Counted from the first letter of the stretch, positions 34,648 to 45,879 are shown. The stretch: DNA of 64,000 bases from Halichoerus grypus (GCF_964656455.1 NC_135723.1:96859283-96923282), one strand, 5' to 3'. Numbers and translations are program-made. Notes: a model not told the origin generated them from the sequence alone.

Positions 34648-35330
34648 AAAAAGTTAAGTCAATACATCTTAAAATATGTCTGCATACAAAACACATACAA
34701 GATGGAAGGGAACTGATAAACTGGCTGATAATATTTACAATTCATATCACATAGTGAAAATTCCAATTTTCATGAATATTAGTGAGAAAAAAAGAGAAAC
34801 AGCCTAATTAAAAACTGGGCAAGTGGTATAAAAATGGCTCTTAACTATGTTAAATGATTTTTAAATAAGATAAAAGCAAATTCAAGCTGTACTTAGATAC
34901 AATTTTCACCAGTCACACTGGCAAAAACAAAATTTGATCACACATTACATTAGAAAAGTAGTTCAAAAAGAAACTTATACATTAATGGAGATAGTGTAAA
35001 TTGTTCAACCCTTATGTCAATATTTCTCAAAATTGTAAATGAATATATATTTCATTCCAGGTATTTCACTTCTAGGAATTTGTCCCACAGATATCATTAT
35101 GCATATGAAAAATGTTCTATGTACAAGATTATTCAATTAAGAACTTTTGTAAGAGCAAAAGTTTGGAAACGACCTCAGTGTATGCCAACAACAAATTGTT
35201 TATAAATGTTAGGCATATTTATAATATGGAATGCTATTCACATCAAAATGAAGATCAACTCTGAATAAATTGCTTTGGAATTAGCATCACCTTAAGTGTA
35301 ACATCAAAGAGAAAATGTATTTTAAGAGGG

Positions 35331-35530
35331 TTTCTTTTCTTTTTTACTTTTTTATTTAAATTCAATTTGGTTAACAAATAGTGTATTATTAGTTTCAGGG
35401 GTAGAATTAGTGATTCATCAGTTGCGTATAACACCCAGTGCTCCTTACATCAGGTGCCCTCCTTACTGGCCATCACCCATTACCCCATCCCCCTGCTCAC
35501 CTCCCCTCCAGCAATCTTTATCTGTTTTAA
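35331..35530 (-). mobile_element. Short L1 3' end, antisense (5'-truncated)
   Basis: T-rich start, 'attcaatttggttaacaaatag', 'gcgtataacacccagtgctcc' and 'caggtgccctccttactggccatcaccc' are the reverse of the young L1 3' UTR. About 190 bases were inserted. Flanks around ttttaagaggg and ttttaaaaaaggg may be the duplication. Confidence 0.85.
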
Positions 35531-35710
35531 AAAAGGGAAAATAATACAAAGCTGTATTGGCATAAGAATATCTGGGAGGCTAAGTAGTAACAATACTTAC
35601 CTATAAGGAATTACACAAATTAAGTAGATGAGTAGGAAAGCAGTGAGGGCATCTCTCTTTACACTTATTTTAATGTTTGGGTCATGTAAATAAAAAAAAA
35701 TCAAAACATA
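35531..35710 (+). repeat. Old L1 3' UTR remnant, sense
   Basis: It continues the old sense L1 after the antisense fragment ('gctgtattggcataagaatatctggg', 'gtttgggtcatgtaaata'). Diverged. Confidence 0.45.
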
Positions 35711-35789
35711 AAAATAAACATAAAACATGTTCAACTAAATCCTTAAAATATCCATTGATGAGAACCTCTATTTACAACTCTAATGTGGG

Positions 35790-37029
35790 AGAAGTTTAGA
35801 AAGCATTATCCCCTTCTTACACAGAAAAGCTGAACATAGGGACAATCAATGACTGTTCTTGGATAAATCAGAGAACTGAGATCACAAGGCAAACTGGCAC
35901 TGAAATTTGGAATGACAGATGAATCATGAGAGTCCCAACCGAGATCTGCTTCCCTGGAGCAGAAGCCACTGGAGCTGTAAACTGGTAGGAACACATACAT
36001 GGCAATTTTGATGAATAGCTGGAGTCTTGAGTGTGGACCAGCACAAAAGTGAGAAACTCCTAGAATTGCAGTCTTAGGGGCCCCCCAAAATTTCCTGGGT
36101 TATAGCTATAGGACCCCCATCGGTTTCTCATGATGAAGAACCAAGAAGGACTTCCTGTGGCTTGGGCAAAGAGAGCGGCAAAATAATCATTTTGAAATAT
36201 TCCCAGAACATCCTCCATAACAAAATTTTATGCTTGGAAGAAAAGAATTTACCAGAACCTTATCCCATTTGGGGGAAGAACCTTCTTCCTCTTTTCCTCT
36301 TTGTCTCACTCTAGCCTCATTTAACCTTCTTGTGTTAAAGGGATGGACAGCACCCCCCATCTCCCAAAAGAAGACTGGAAAAGTACCTCCCAAAAAAACA
36401 CAAACCCAATGAAATACTAAGGTTTAATTGAAAAAATAAATTATAGCATGTTCCTGCTCTCCCACACCCTACCACCATACCAGTACAGCAATAATGTTTT
36501 ATAGCTGAAAGAGTGGAAAGATGCAGACCCTCTGAGGAGTACTTAGGGAGACCCAGAGCAATAATAGTGAAAAAAAGGGGGTACTATAGGAATTTGGAAT
36601 TTCTGGCACCCACAGCTACAACAAGCATTAAACACAGCCCAGTTGCTAGCCAGACTCATATAAAATCTCACACTGAAGCCCAGTTTACCTCAGTTTCTAT
36701 TACCTAATACATAATGTCCAGATTTTGACAACATATGCAAGCCACACCAAAGGCAAGATAAAGTGCAATCTCAAGAGAAAAAAATAAGCATTAGAACCAG
36801 ACTCAAGATATGACACAGATGTTGGAATTATCAGACAGAATTTAAAATAACTAGGATCCATTTGAAGAGCTCTAAATGGGAAAAGAGACAATATGCAAGA
36901 ATACATGGGTAATACAAGGACAGAGGTGGGAACACTAATAAAGAATCAAAGGGAACTATTAAAAATCAAAACCATCAGTAGATTTGACACGGCCAAGGAA
37001 AGAATCGGTGAGAAAAACTCCCCACTCCT
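35790..37029 (+). repeat. Old L1 5' region/ORF1, sense
   Basis: The 3' half is clear: 'agatatgacacagatgttggaattatcagacag', 'aataactaggatccatttgaag', 'caatatgcaagaatacatgggtaat', 'gatttgacacggccaaggaaagaatc' follow the 5' region/ORF1 of old L1M elements. The first half (35790-36700) is less certain. No frame is open. Confidence 0.65.
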
Positions 37030-37650
37030 TAAATGTGGTTTTGTACGGTGATTTCCTTCCCAAGAATATAGCATGGAAAGGGAGTAGAAAGAATGGTTTT
37101 ACAGTGGGGGAACCCGAAAGTCACTGCCTCAGCTAGGTGATCAAAATCAACACCACATCGTAAATCATGTTAATAGTTTGTACTTTTAATAGGATGTGAT
37201 GAAAACAACACTTTACTTCTGCGACCTCCCTTTTTCACACACACAACCCTGTCCTAATCATGAGAAAACATCGGACATTCCAACTGAGGGACATTCTACA
37301 AAATAACCAATGACTACTCCTTAAAACTGTCAAGATTATCAGAACAAGGGAAGTCTGAGAAACTATTACAGCCAAGAGGAGTGTAAAGAGACATGACAAG
37401 CTACACTTAATGCAGTATCTTGCCTGGGATTTTGAGAAGGAAAAGGACATTAGGTAACAACTAAAAGAATCTGAGTAAAGTGTGGAGTCAATTAATTATG
37501 TTTCAATCTTGGGTTGTTAATTGTAACACATATGTAGTACTAATACAAGATGTTAATAGAAGAGAAAATTCTTGGTACTATCTTCATAATTTTTCTGTAA
37601 TTCTGAAACTGCCCTAAAATTAAGTTTATATAAGAAGGTCTCCAGTGATA
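37030..37650 (+). repeat. Old L1-type 3' UTR, sense
   Basis: 'aactgagggacattctacaaaataacc', 'ttaaaactgtcaagattatc', 'gagtgtaaagagacatgacaagc' and 'atttttctgtaattctgaaactgc' match a common old L1 3'-UTR type. Joined directly to L1 5' sequence, so the middle of the element is missing. Confidence 0.55.
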
Positions 37651-37772
37651 AAATTGGAAGGGTAGGAAGGACTAAAAGGAAAAAAATAGGGAAACAAACT
37701 CAGAACCTGGAAAAGAGCCATAATTTTTTTTTAAATGTAATTTAAGAGACATAGAAAAAGACTAAAAATTTC

Positions 37773-37976
37773 TTATTTATTTATTTTTAATTATTTATTT
37801 ATTTATTTGAGAGAGAGAGAGAGAGAATGTACAAGCAGGGGGAACAGCAAAGGGAGAGGGAGAAACAGGCTTCCCGCTGAGCAGCGAGCCCAAAGTGGGG
37901 CTCAATGCCAGGACCCTGGGATCATGACCTGAGCCAAAGGCAGATGCTTAGCTGACTGAACCACCCAGGTGCCCCA
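37773..37976 (-). repeat. CAN-SINE, antisense
   Basis: T/A-rich start, gagagagagag run, aggcttcccgctgagcagcg body and accacccaggtgcccc end. Duplications aaaaagactaaaaatttc (37755-37772) and aaaaagacaaaaaatttc (about 37977-37994) flank it. Confidence 0.94.
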
Positions 37977-38286
37977 AAAAAGACAAAAAATTTCAACTGC
38001 TGAGTTCTCAATATAGATAAGAGGTTCTGCAGAAAGGTAATAAGGAACAGCTTAGCTTATTAAAATAATTTTTTAAAAAGCTAAGAATTTTCCTATTCAA
38101 AGGAAGTAATAAGATCTCAAAATGTCTCAAGACAGATCTTAATGAAATGGTATGACTTCAAGGAGAAAGTAAATACCTTAGTAGCTACATTAAGGGACAA
38201 TCTTACAAGGGAATAATAATGATGTTGGCAACCCACTTCTCAGCAACAATAACCGATGGAAGAAGAAGATGAACTGGTATCTCTAA

Positions 38287-38482
38287 TTTTTTTAAAGATT
38301 TTATTTATTCATTTGAGAAAGTGAGCGAGAGCAAGTGAGCAAGCATGCACAGGGGGAGCAGCAGAGGGAGAAGCAGATTTGCCACTGAGCAGGGAGCCTG
38401 ACATGGGCTGGATCCCAGGACCCCGGGATCATGACCTGAGCCAAAGGCAGACACATAACTGACTAAACAACCAGGTGCCCCG
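38287..38482 (-). repeat. CAN-SINE, antisense
   Basis: From tttttttaaagattttatttattc to accaggtgcccc. Duplications gaactggtatctctaa (38271-38286) and gaactggcgtctttaa (38484-38499) show moderate age. Confidence 0.94.
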
Positions 38483-38936
38483 TGAACTGGCGTCTTTAAG
38501 ACGCTATAAGTAAATAGCTGTCAAACTGGACTGATAGAGCCACAAACATTATTTGTCCACAATAAGAATGAAGTTACATTTTTATTTAAAAGTGCTAAAA
38601 ACATTTACCACCCAAAGACCTTCTGCGAACTATTAGTAAAGGATATACCTCAGAAAGAAGAAAATTAAACCCAAAGGAACTGGCAAAATATACTGTTGAA
38701 TTAACTACAGATTGTTAAAAAAAATACTTACATTTTCATGATGAAAAATTAGGAACAAAATATCAACACAGGTAATGTAGGAAATGTGAGGGAGCACGGG
38801 TAATAACAAGCACCTTACTGGCAAGTTCTTACCCTATTCAGGGATAAAAGAAATTTAATAACATTAAAATTTGTTAGATTTTTAAAAAAATTATATTCAT
38901 GGGTTAAATTCAAATTGTACCTCCAATGTAAGAATG

Positions 38937-39161
38937 GAGGCTCCTGGGTAATGCAGTCAGTTGAGCATCCAACTCTTGGTTTTGGCTCAGGTGGTGATCT
39001 CAGGGTCGAGACTGGGCCCCCTTTAAGCCCACATTGAGCCCGCATTGGGCTCTGTGCTCTGCAGGGAGTCTACTGGAGATTCTCTCTCCTTATCCCTTCT
39101 CCCACCCCTTGGTAGTGGACTCATGCTCTCTCTCTCAAAATAAATAAATAAATCTTAAAGG
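38937..39161 (+). repeat. Diverged CAN-SINE, sense
   Basis: Head gaggctcctgggtaatgcag, body with caactcttggttttggctcag, CT tract and aaataaataaat tail. It is longer and more diverged than most copies here. Confidence 0.9.
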
Positions 39162-39697
39162 AAAAAAATAAGAAGGCAGGGTGGAGAAAGAATAAGAAAA
39201 ATAACAACTAAGTGGGATCCATTAAAAAAAAAAGCCATAGAAGGAGAAAAAAAGGACAAGAAAATAAAATAGTTAATTGAAACACAAAATAAAACAAAGT
39301 AATAATTGCTAATAATACATCAAAATGCAAATATTTAAATTGTATTTTTTGAAATTTAGCTCATGCTATTTAAAAAGAATACATTTAAAACAAAATGACA
39401 TAGAAAAGTATAACTAAAAATATAAAGAAAAGACAGACATCATCTCAACAACTGAAAGCTGATGTAGCAATATGAATAAGAAACAAAAATATTATAAGGT
39501 ATAAAGCATAAATAAGTATTAAGAATGTTCCTACATGAGGATTAAAGAAATAATCCACTAGAAGATGTTATAATCATGAATGCATATGCACCTAAAAATA
39601 TAGTGTCCTAACATTTAAAGAAAAATTGATAGAAACATGAAGAAAAAATGTTTAAAAAAATCAAAGCAGACACACATGAATATAGTCAACTGATTCT

Positions 39698-39895
39698 TTT
39701 TTTTTTTTTAAGATTTTTTATTTATTCATTTGCGAGAGAGGCAGAGAGAGAACAAGCAGAGGGAGAGGCAGAGGGAGAGGGAGAAGCAGGCTCCCTGCCG
39801 AGCAAGGAGCCCGATGCGGGACTCGATCCCAGAACCCTGGAATCATGACCTGAGCCGAAGGCAGACGCTTAACCATCTGAGCCACCCAGGCGCCC
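39698..39895 (-). repeat. CAN-SINE, antisense (young-looking)
   Basis: Poly(T) to ctgagccacccaggcgccc with a near-consensus body (gagcccgatgcgggactcga). Perfect 12-bp duplications tcaactgattct lie at 39686-39697 and 39896-39907. Confidence 0.96.
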
Positions 39896-39907
39896 TCAAC
39901 TGATTCT

Positions 39908-41206
39908 GACAAAGGTGCAAAGGCAATACAATGGGGCAAAGATAGTCTTTTCAACAAAATAACTGGAACTGGACATCCACAAGCAAAAAAAAAAAAAAAA
40001 AAAGAATCAAGCCAGATATTATACCCTTCACAAAAATTAACTCAAAATGGACCACAGATCTAAATGTAAATCGTAAAACTATAAAATTCATAGGAGACAA
40101 CAGAGGAGAAAACCTAGATAGCCTAAGGTATAGAAATGCCCTTTAAGATACAATACCAAAGTCATAATCCATAAGATAAACAATTAATAAGCTAGAATTC
40201 ATGAAAATTAGCTCCATGAAAACCATTATCAAGAAAATCAGAAGACAAGGGCACCTGGGTGGCTCAGTTGGTTAAGCGACTGCCTTCGGCTCAGGTCATG
40301 ATCCTGGAGTCCCTGGATCGAGTCCCGCATCGGGCTCCCTGCTCGGCAGGGAGTCTGCTTCTCCCTCTGACCCTCCCCCTCTCATGTGCTCTCTCTCTCT
40401 CATTCTCTCTGTCTCAAATAAATAAATAAAATCTTTAAAAAAAAAAAAAGAAAGAAAATCAGAAGACAAGACACAGGATGGGAGAAAATATTTGCAAAAG
40501 ACACATCTGATAAAGATTGTTACCCAAAATATACAAAGAACTCAGAAAACTCAACAATATGAAGGCAAACAACACAACTTAAAAATGGGTCAAAACCCTT
40601 GACACCTTACCAAAGAAGATAAACACATGACAAATAAACATAGGAAAAGATGCTCCACGACATGTCATCCAGGAAACGTAAGTTAAAATAGCAATGGAAT
40701 ACCACTAAACACCTATTAAATTGGCCAAAATCCAGAAGACTGCCGATAGCAAATGTTGCTAAGATGTGGAACAACGGGAAGTCCCATACACTGTTGGTGG
40801 AAATGTTACTTCTATAGCCACTTTGAAAGACAGCTTGGCAGTTTCCTACAAAACTAAACCTAGTCTTACCACACAATCCACTAATTGGTCTACTTGGTAT
40901 TTACCCAAAGGAGTTGAAACTTCTGTCCATACAACAACCTGCACATAGATGTTTATAGCTGCTTATTTATAATTTCCAAACCTTGGAAGCAACCAAGATG
41001 CCCTTCCATAGATGAATGGATAAATTATGGTACATTCAGGCAATGGAACATGACTCAGTACTAAAAAGAAATGAGCTATCAAGCCACAATAAGACATGCA
41101 AGAACCATAAACACGTATTAGTAAGCAAGAAAAGCCAGTCTGAAAAGCCTAAACACTCTTTTATTCCAACCATATGACATTCTGAAAAGGATAAAACTAT
41201 GAAGAT
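39908..41206 (+). repeat. Old L1 ORF2 3' part, sense, with a SINE
   Basis: Landmarks run in order: 'caatacaatggggcaaagatag', 'ttaactcaaaatggaccacag', 'aaatatttgcaaaagacac', 'gtgttgg'-like 'acactgttggtggaaatg', 'ttggtatttacccaaagg', 'agatgaatggataaattatgg'. It is interrupted by the SINE at 40250-40451 and then by an unidentified block at about 41207. Frames are broken. Confidence 0.85.
40250..40451 (+). repeat. CAN-SINE, sense (youngest-looking copy)
   Basis: Near-consensus head, ggatcgagtcccgcatcggg and tctccctctgaccctccccc body, CT tract, (aaat)3 and a 13-A tail. A perfect 19-bp duplication (aagaaaatcagaagacaag) lies at 40231-40249 and 40452-40470, the longest perfect SINE duplication in the window. 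Confidence 0.97.
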
Positions 41207-41525
41207 AGCATCGAGAGCAAGATGGAGTCATTCATGTCAAGCAAGGACCAAGCAGCTAAGGACATTGCAGCCAAGACCAGAACAGCTGATGGCACACTCA
41301 GAACCAGAGGAGGGCTGCAAAGGCTCAAAATTGATTTTATCTTGTTTGTTATACGACTTGTCTTGTGCTTTGCTTCGTGTGATGTGAAAGAAGCCAAGTT
41401 AAACACATGGTGAAAGGCCATTGAGTTTGGAAATCTTAATCTGCTTTATCATTATGTTAACCTTGTTTTATGACTGAATGAAACTGATCTTGTAGAAAGA
41501 CACAACTCACGTGTGCGCCTTCAGA
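41207..41525. other. Unidentified block interrupting an old L1 3' UTR
   Basis: The L1 text 'aaggataaaactatgaagatag' stops and resumes as 'cagtaaaaagatcagtgattgcc' about 320 bases later; other L1 copies have these parts next to each other. The block in between starts catcgagagcaagatgg and ends near cagatgtgctcatgaca. Short plus frames (62-63 codons at 41199-41413) and a minus frame (74 codons) are not recognisable. The flanks gatag/acacag could be a short duplication, which suggests an LTR or DNA-transposon relic, but I cannot name it. Confidence 0.5.
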
Positions 41526-41905
41526 TGTGCTCATGACACAGTAAAAAGATCAGTGATTGCCAGGGTTTGGTGGGGGAAGAGATGAATAGGTAAAGCACAG
41601 AGGATTTTAGATTTTAGGGCAATGAAAATACTCCATGTAATACCATAATGATGGATACACTTATTATACATTTGTCCAAACCCATAGAATGTACACCAGA
41701 AAGAGTAAACCATGAAGTAAACTATGGATTTGGATGATCATGATGTATCAATGTGGGTTCATCAACTGTAACAGTCATACCATTCTGTTGAGGGAGGTTG
41801 ATAATAAGAGAGTTGTATGCATGTGTGAGGGCAGAGGCTATATAGGAAATCTGAAATTCCCATCAATTTTGCTATGAACCTAAAACTGTACTTAAAAAAG
41901 TCTTA
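41526..41905 (+). repeat. Old L1 3' UTR, sense
   Basis: 'ttgccagggtttggtggggg', 'acatttgtccaaacccatagaatgtac', 'gtaaactatggatttggatgatcatgatg', 'catgtgtgagggcagagg' and 'gctatgaacctaaaactg' are a well-known old L1 3'-UTR series. Confidence 0.85.
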
Positions 41906-42349
41906 GCAAATTTTTTAAATCATAATGGGAGATTTTAACGTGTTTTTCTCAAAAATGTCTGACTAGACACAAAAAATAGAAAATAGCAGATTGGAAACAA
42001 ACAAACCAAAAAAAACAATTAACGAACTTTACTAACATATAAATAGAGTCAGAGAGAAAACCCTGGTACCCAACCAAGTTTGGACTGTTCTATTTCTAAA
42101 AATTGACAATTTTAGAGGTCACCAAAAAAAGTTAGTTACAACTTTAAAATAATGATTTGTCTGCCGAATTTATTTTTTCTTCACAGTCAACTTTGGTTAG
42201 AGATCAAGAAGTAAAATGGTAGCAAAAATATCTAAAAATACAATCCACAGACTAAATGGGAAACCTTATAAAGTTTTTAAGACGATGAGATGCAGTCAAG
42301 ATGGTACATTAAAGGCAATGCATCTGTCCCCTCCTCCCCCCAGAAAGCA
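41906..42349 (+). repeat. Possible old L1 ORF2 fragment, sense
   Basis: 'aatcataatgggagattttaacg' and 'gactagacacaaaaaatag' resemble the L1 endonuclease region. The rest is too diverged to place. Confidence 0.35.
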
Positions 42350-42717
42350 AACAAACCAAAAAACAGATAAGAAAATAATTTCAAGGTGGGGGTCAGGGAA
42401 TGAACAGGCAGAACACAGGATTTTTAATAAAGTAAAAATACTCTGTATGCATTATAGTGATGAATATATGTATGTCATTATACTTGTGTCCAAATTCATA
42501 GAATATACAACACCTAAAATGAACCCTAAGTTTATCTATGGACCTGGGTGACTATGGTGTGTCGATGTAGTTTCATGCTTGGTAAAAACTGGATCATTCT
42601 GGTGAGTAATGTTGATAATGGGGGAGGTTACATGTAGCAGCAAAAGGTACGTGGGAAATCTCTGTACCTTCCTCTCAGTTTTGTTGTAAACCAGGAACTG
42701 TTTTTTTTTTTTTTAAT
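42350..42717 (+). repeat. Second old L1 3' UTR, sense
   Basis: It is related to 41526-41905: 'tgtccaaattcatagaatatacaacac', 'gtgactatggtgtgtcgatg', 'gttgataatgggggaggtt' and 'gttgtaaaccaggaactg'. It ends at a T run, next to the SINE. Confidence 0.8.
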
Positions 42718-42726
42718 CATCTTTTT

Positions 42727-42939
42727 GGGGCACCTGGGTGGCCCAGTTGGTTAAGCGTCTGCCTTTGGCTCAGGTCATAATCCTGGGGTCTTAGGATCGA
42801 GCCCTGCATCAGGATCCCTGCTCAGTGGGGAGCCTGTTTCTCCCTCTCCCTGCCCCCACTTGTGCTCTCTCTCATTATCTCTCTCTCAAATAAATAAAAT
42901 CTTTAAGAAAAGAAACAAGAAACCACTTTCTTTAAAAAA
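42727..42939 (+). repeat. CAN-SINE, sense
   Basis: Head ggggcacctgggtggcccag, body, CT tract, aaataaataaaatcttt tail with extra A-rich sequence. Flanks aatcatcttttt at 42715-42726 and 42940-42951 are the duplication. Confidence 0.94.
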
Positions 42940-42951
42940 AATCATCTTTTT

Positions 42952-43975
42952 TTTACAAAGAAATTCGAGCATAAAACTAAAAACATTTAAGAGCAAAAAG
43001 CAATAAACCTGTGAGCAGAATTCATATTTTTGGAGGTAATTTTGATAGTTCATTTGGAAAAATGAAAATTTTAATAACCTGTATAAAATACTTAAAATAA
43101 ATCTTAATGCATCCAAATTCTGAAAGGATAAAAAGGAATTAACCAGTTAAAATCCATGAGAAAACCAGAATCCAGAGAAATACAAGGAACATTAAACCCA
43201 CTTTTACCTTGAACCAGGCACAATTAAACTTCAGTTTTGATGGATTTATGAGACAAGCAGGACAGAAATTAAAACAAAGAATCCTTTCCTGAAGATGGAG
43301 TTTTTTCAAGATCAAAAGATGAGTCCTTCATAGTTTGGTTGAACCAGAAGTAAACGTTCCTCAGGCAATTACAAAGAACCCTGAGTTTTTACTAAAGGAG
43401 AAAAACAGTTGTTCCCCGAGACATCATGATTATAAGGTAGCTCTTCCAAATCAGCTTCTTGAGGCCAGGCCTAAATTCCCAACACCTGAGTGGTCTAAAC
43501 AGCCTCAACATATATCCCAAAGAGCTAAAAGAACCACAATCATAGCCAAATAGTAACATAGAGATAGTAATACTAATAGATAGTTATATATCTCTGAGAA
43601 AAATCACAGAATAAACAAAAATTAGAAAAACATTTAGACGGTTTGGTGAACAAACTTAATTCACTAAATTTCTTCTCAGGAGGATAGCATCTTCATCTGT
43701 GTCTCAGAGAAGCCAATTGGATAACCTAGACAATGAACAGCCCACAGGAAAACGATTACCGATGCAGGAGGGGTACTGAATAAACAGCTGAAACTACAGA
43801 GGAGCTACAAAGACTTTTGACCAAGATTGTAAATCAATAATGCTCACTATTAAAAAAAAATTAAAGTCAAGTTTGAAAATGTGTTCAGGGAACATGAAAC
43901 TGTAACAAGTAACCTAAGGGTTGAAAAAAGCATGGAAGAGAACATGTAGAAAGTCAGTCTTTACAACTTGAAAGA
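42952..43975. other. Unrecognised sequence
   Basis: About 1 kb of diverged AT-rich sequence. I recognise no gene or clear repeat; parts look like old LINE sequence. Confidence 0.35.
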
Positions 43976-45290
43976 TATTTTCTTTCTCTCTTTTTTTTTT
44001 TCCTTTTAATTTTCAGTAGTTGTTCTAAATGTCTGTCTGGGTATAGTTTCTCTTGGAATTATTCTGACTGAAGATTGATGAAGTTCCTTGAACTGGCAAA
44101 CTGTTTTTCACCAGTTTTGGAAATTGTCGGTCTTCATGTCTTCAAAAATTGCATCTTCACCAATCTTTGTCTACTACTTAAAGACTCCAGTAACATGCAA
44201 TTTAGATTTTAAACCATATTCCATACATCTATTATTCTTTTTAAAATTTATATCTTTTTTTATGCTTTAATATGGGTATTTTCTTCTGATCTTTTTTTCT
44301 AATTTACTCATTTTTTCTCTTCAATTGTGCCTAACCTGTTGAAACCATCACTGAGCTATTAATTTTATTTCCCATTATAGAAATAATATCTGATATTTCA
44401 TAGTTTCATTTCTCTGGTGAAATTCTCCATTCATGCCACTTAATACCTTGGATGCATATTAAATATAGTGGTTTTAATTTTTTAAATTTTATTTATTTTT
44501 GAGAGATTGAGAGAGCATGCACACACACACAAGAGGGGAAGTGGGGGGCAGAGGAAGAGGGAAAAGGAATCTCAAGCAGACCCTGAGCTGAGCACAGAGC
44601 AGTGTCTGGGCTCCACACTGAGATCATGACCTCAGCCGAAACCAAGAGTCTGACGCTCAACCAACTGAGCCACCCAGGAGCCCCTTAAATACAGTGGTTT
44701 CAAACAATTACTGGTAACGCCAGTGTAAGGGTCTTCTACATGTCTATTTTGCTATGTATTTTTTCTTCTGTATTTCTATTTCATTTTAGTGGCTGCTAGG
44801 TTTAACTGAGGGATACCCCCTTTTATGAGAAAATAAATAAATAGAGCTCCTTTGAGGCTCTGGATGATGTTATTGTCCCCCAGATGGGATGTAATTTTGT
44901 TTTTGCAGATGCTCTTGCTATGAACAGATAAACTTAATTCAGAAATTAAGCTGATAAGAAACAAGGCTTTGGTTCTTAGAATGTGGGTTTGTTTCTAGTA
45001 CACCCTATGATATAGCCCTTCGGGGTCATGACTGGAAACACAGATTTTTTTTCTTATGAGGCTTTAAGTTTCTTCTTATCAGATTTCTTCTTATCAAGCT
45101 ATAAACTCCTACTGTTGTTACCTTTTCCCTATAAAATTACCAAGTTCGGTTTATTATCACATCCTCTCCCTGCTGCTCTCAGTTAGTTTTTCAGACATGA
45201 TGCTTTTAAATGGCAAAATATGTAGAGGGGAAAATTTGGCATCAAATGTAAGGTTCACCTCTCTGGAGTTGTCTTTTATCTGTACTCCAA
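43976..45290 (-). repeat. Old L1 5' UTR/ORF1 region, antisense
   Basis: 'ttctcttggaattattctgactgaag', 'ccagttttggaaattgtcgg', 'tcttcaaaaattgcatcttc', 'gactccagtaacatgcaattta' and 'ttctctggtgaaattctcc' are antisense landmarks of the 5' part of old L1M elements. The SINE at 44475-44684 interrupts it. The right part (44700-45290) is less certain. Confidence 0.6.
44475..44684 (-). repeat. CAN-SINE, antisense (older)
   Basis: From aatttttaaattttatttattt through a gagagattgagagagc stretch with a short CA run to gagccacccaggagcccc. Duplications ttaaatatagtggttt (44459-44474) and ttaaatacagtggttt (44685-44700) differ by one base. Confidence 0.94.
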
Positions 45291-45294
45291 TGCC

Positions 45295-45355
45295 TTTATT
45301 TTTTTTTTATTTAAATCCAATTAGCCAACATATAGTACATCATTAGTTTCAGATG
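45295..45355 (-). mobile_element. Very short L1 3' end, antisense
   Basis: 'tttatttaaatccaattagccaacatatagtac' then 'atcattagtttcagatg' is the antisense L1 3' terminus including the tail. Only about 50 bases were copied. Confidence 0.75.
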
Positions 45356-45422
45356 ATCAGTTGTATATAAATATATACTCTTTATGTATATCTTATCCAG
45401 CTATTTTAATTTCTCACATTGA

Positions 45423-45577
45423 GGGGCGCCTGGGTGGCTCAGTCGGTTTAGCATCTGCCTTTGGCTCAGGTCATCATCCCAGGGTCCTGGGACTGAGCCC
45501 CGCTTCTCCTTCTGCCTGCCTCTCTGCCTACTTGTGCTCTCTATCAAATAAATTAAAATCTTTAAAAAAATAATAAT
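45423..45577 (+). repeat. CAN-SINE, sense, with shortened body
   Basis: Head gggcgcctgggtggctcag and body up to ctgagccccg, then directly cttctccttctgcctgcc; about 40 bases of the usual body are missing. Duplications aatttctcacattga (45408-45422) and aatttttcacattga (45578-45592) flank it. Confidence 0.94.
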
Positions 45578-45673
45578 AATTTTTCACATTGAGCAGGTTT
45601 GTTCTAAATTGGCTAGTCCCCCATTGCTGGAAGTGCAACTCTTCAAGAGATTTCCTTTAGGCATTGGATGCAA

Positions 45674-45744
45674 AAGTTTTATGCATATACTTCACCTGTA
45701 GTTTCACTGATTAGAAGTTTTATGCATATACTTCACTTGTAGTT
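45674..45744. repeat. Short direct repeat with 41-base period
   Basis: aagttttatgcatatacttc occurs at 45674-45693 and again at 45715-45734, followed by ac(c/t)tgtagtt in both. It looks like a small local duplication. Confidence 0.85.
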
Positions 45745-45879
45745 CACGGCCCCAAATTGCTGCCTTTGAAGCTGGAAAATATAGACTATAACTGACAGAT
45801 ATGTTCCCAGCCAATGAAATTAATATTGAGGGACAATTAGGCACTAGCACATGTATGATACAATTTTCTTATCCATTTT

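Larger units (their letters stand above)
33121..35330 (+). repeat. Old L1 ORF2, sense, right part with SINE insertions
   Basis: It continues the element at 31440-31705: 'gaaaaggcatttagcaaaac' follows the duplication directly. It then shows broken RT and C-terminal ORF2 sequence to about 35330 ('tttcacttctaggaatttgtccc', 'aatatggaatgctattcac'). SINEs at 33670 and 34443 and an L1 3' end at 35331 are inserted in it. Confidence 0.7.
37995..39697 (+). repeat. Old L1/HAL1-like sequence, sense, with SINEs
   Basis: Diverged A-rich LINE-like sequence: 'accttctgcgaactattagtaaagg' (ORF1-side landmark) and 'atcatgaatgcatatgcacctaaaaatatag' (endonuclease-side landmark). It is interrupted by SINEs at 38287 and 38937. 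It appears to run into the ORF2 part at 39908. Family assignment is weak. Confidence 0.45.

Noticed and set aside
40250..40330. tRNA gene (A and B boxes, lysine type)
   Set aside because: The tRNA-like part is the promoter of a CAN-SINE, with no proper cloverleaf and followed by the SINE body and tail. The same holds for the other SINE copies.
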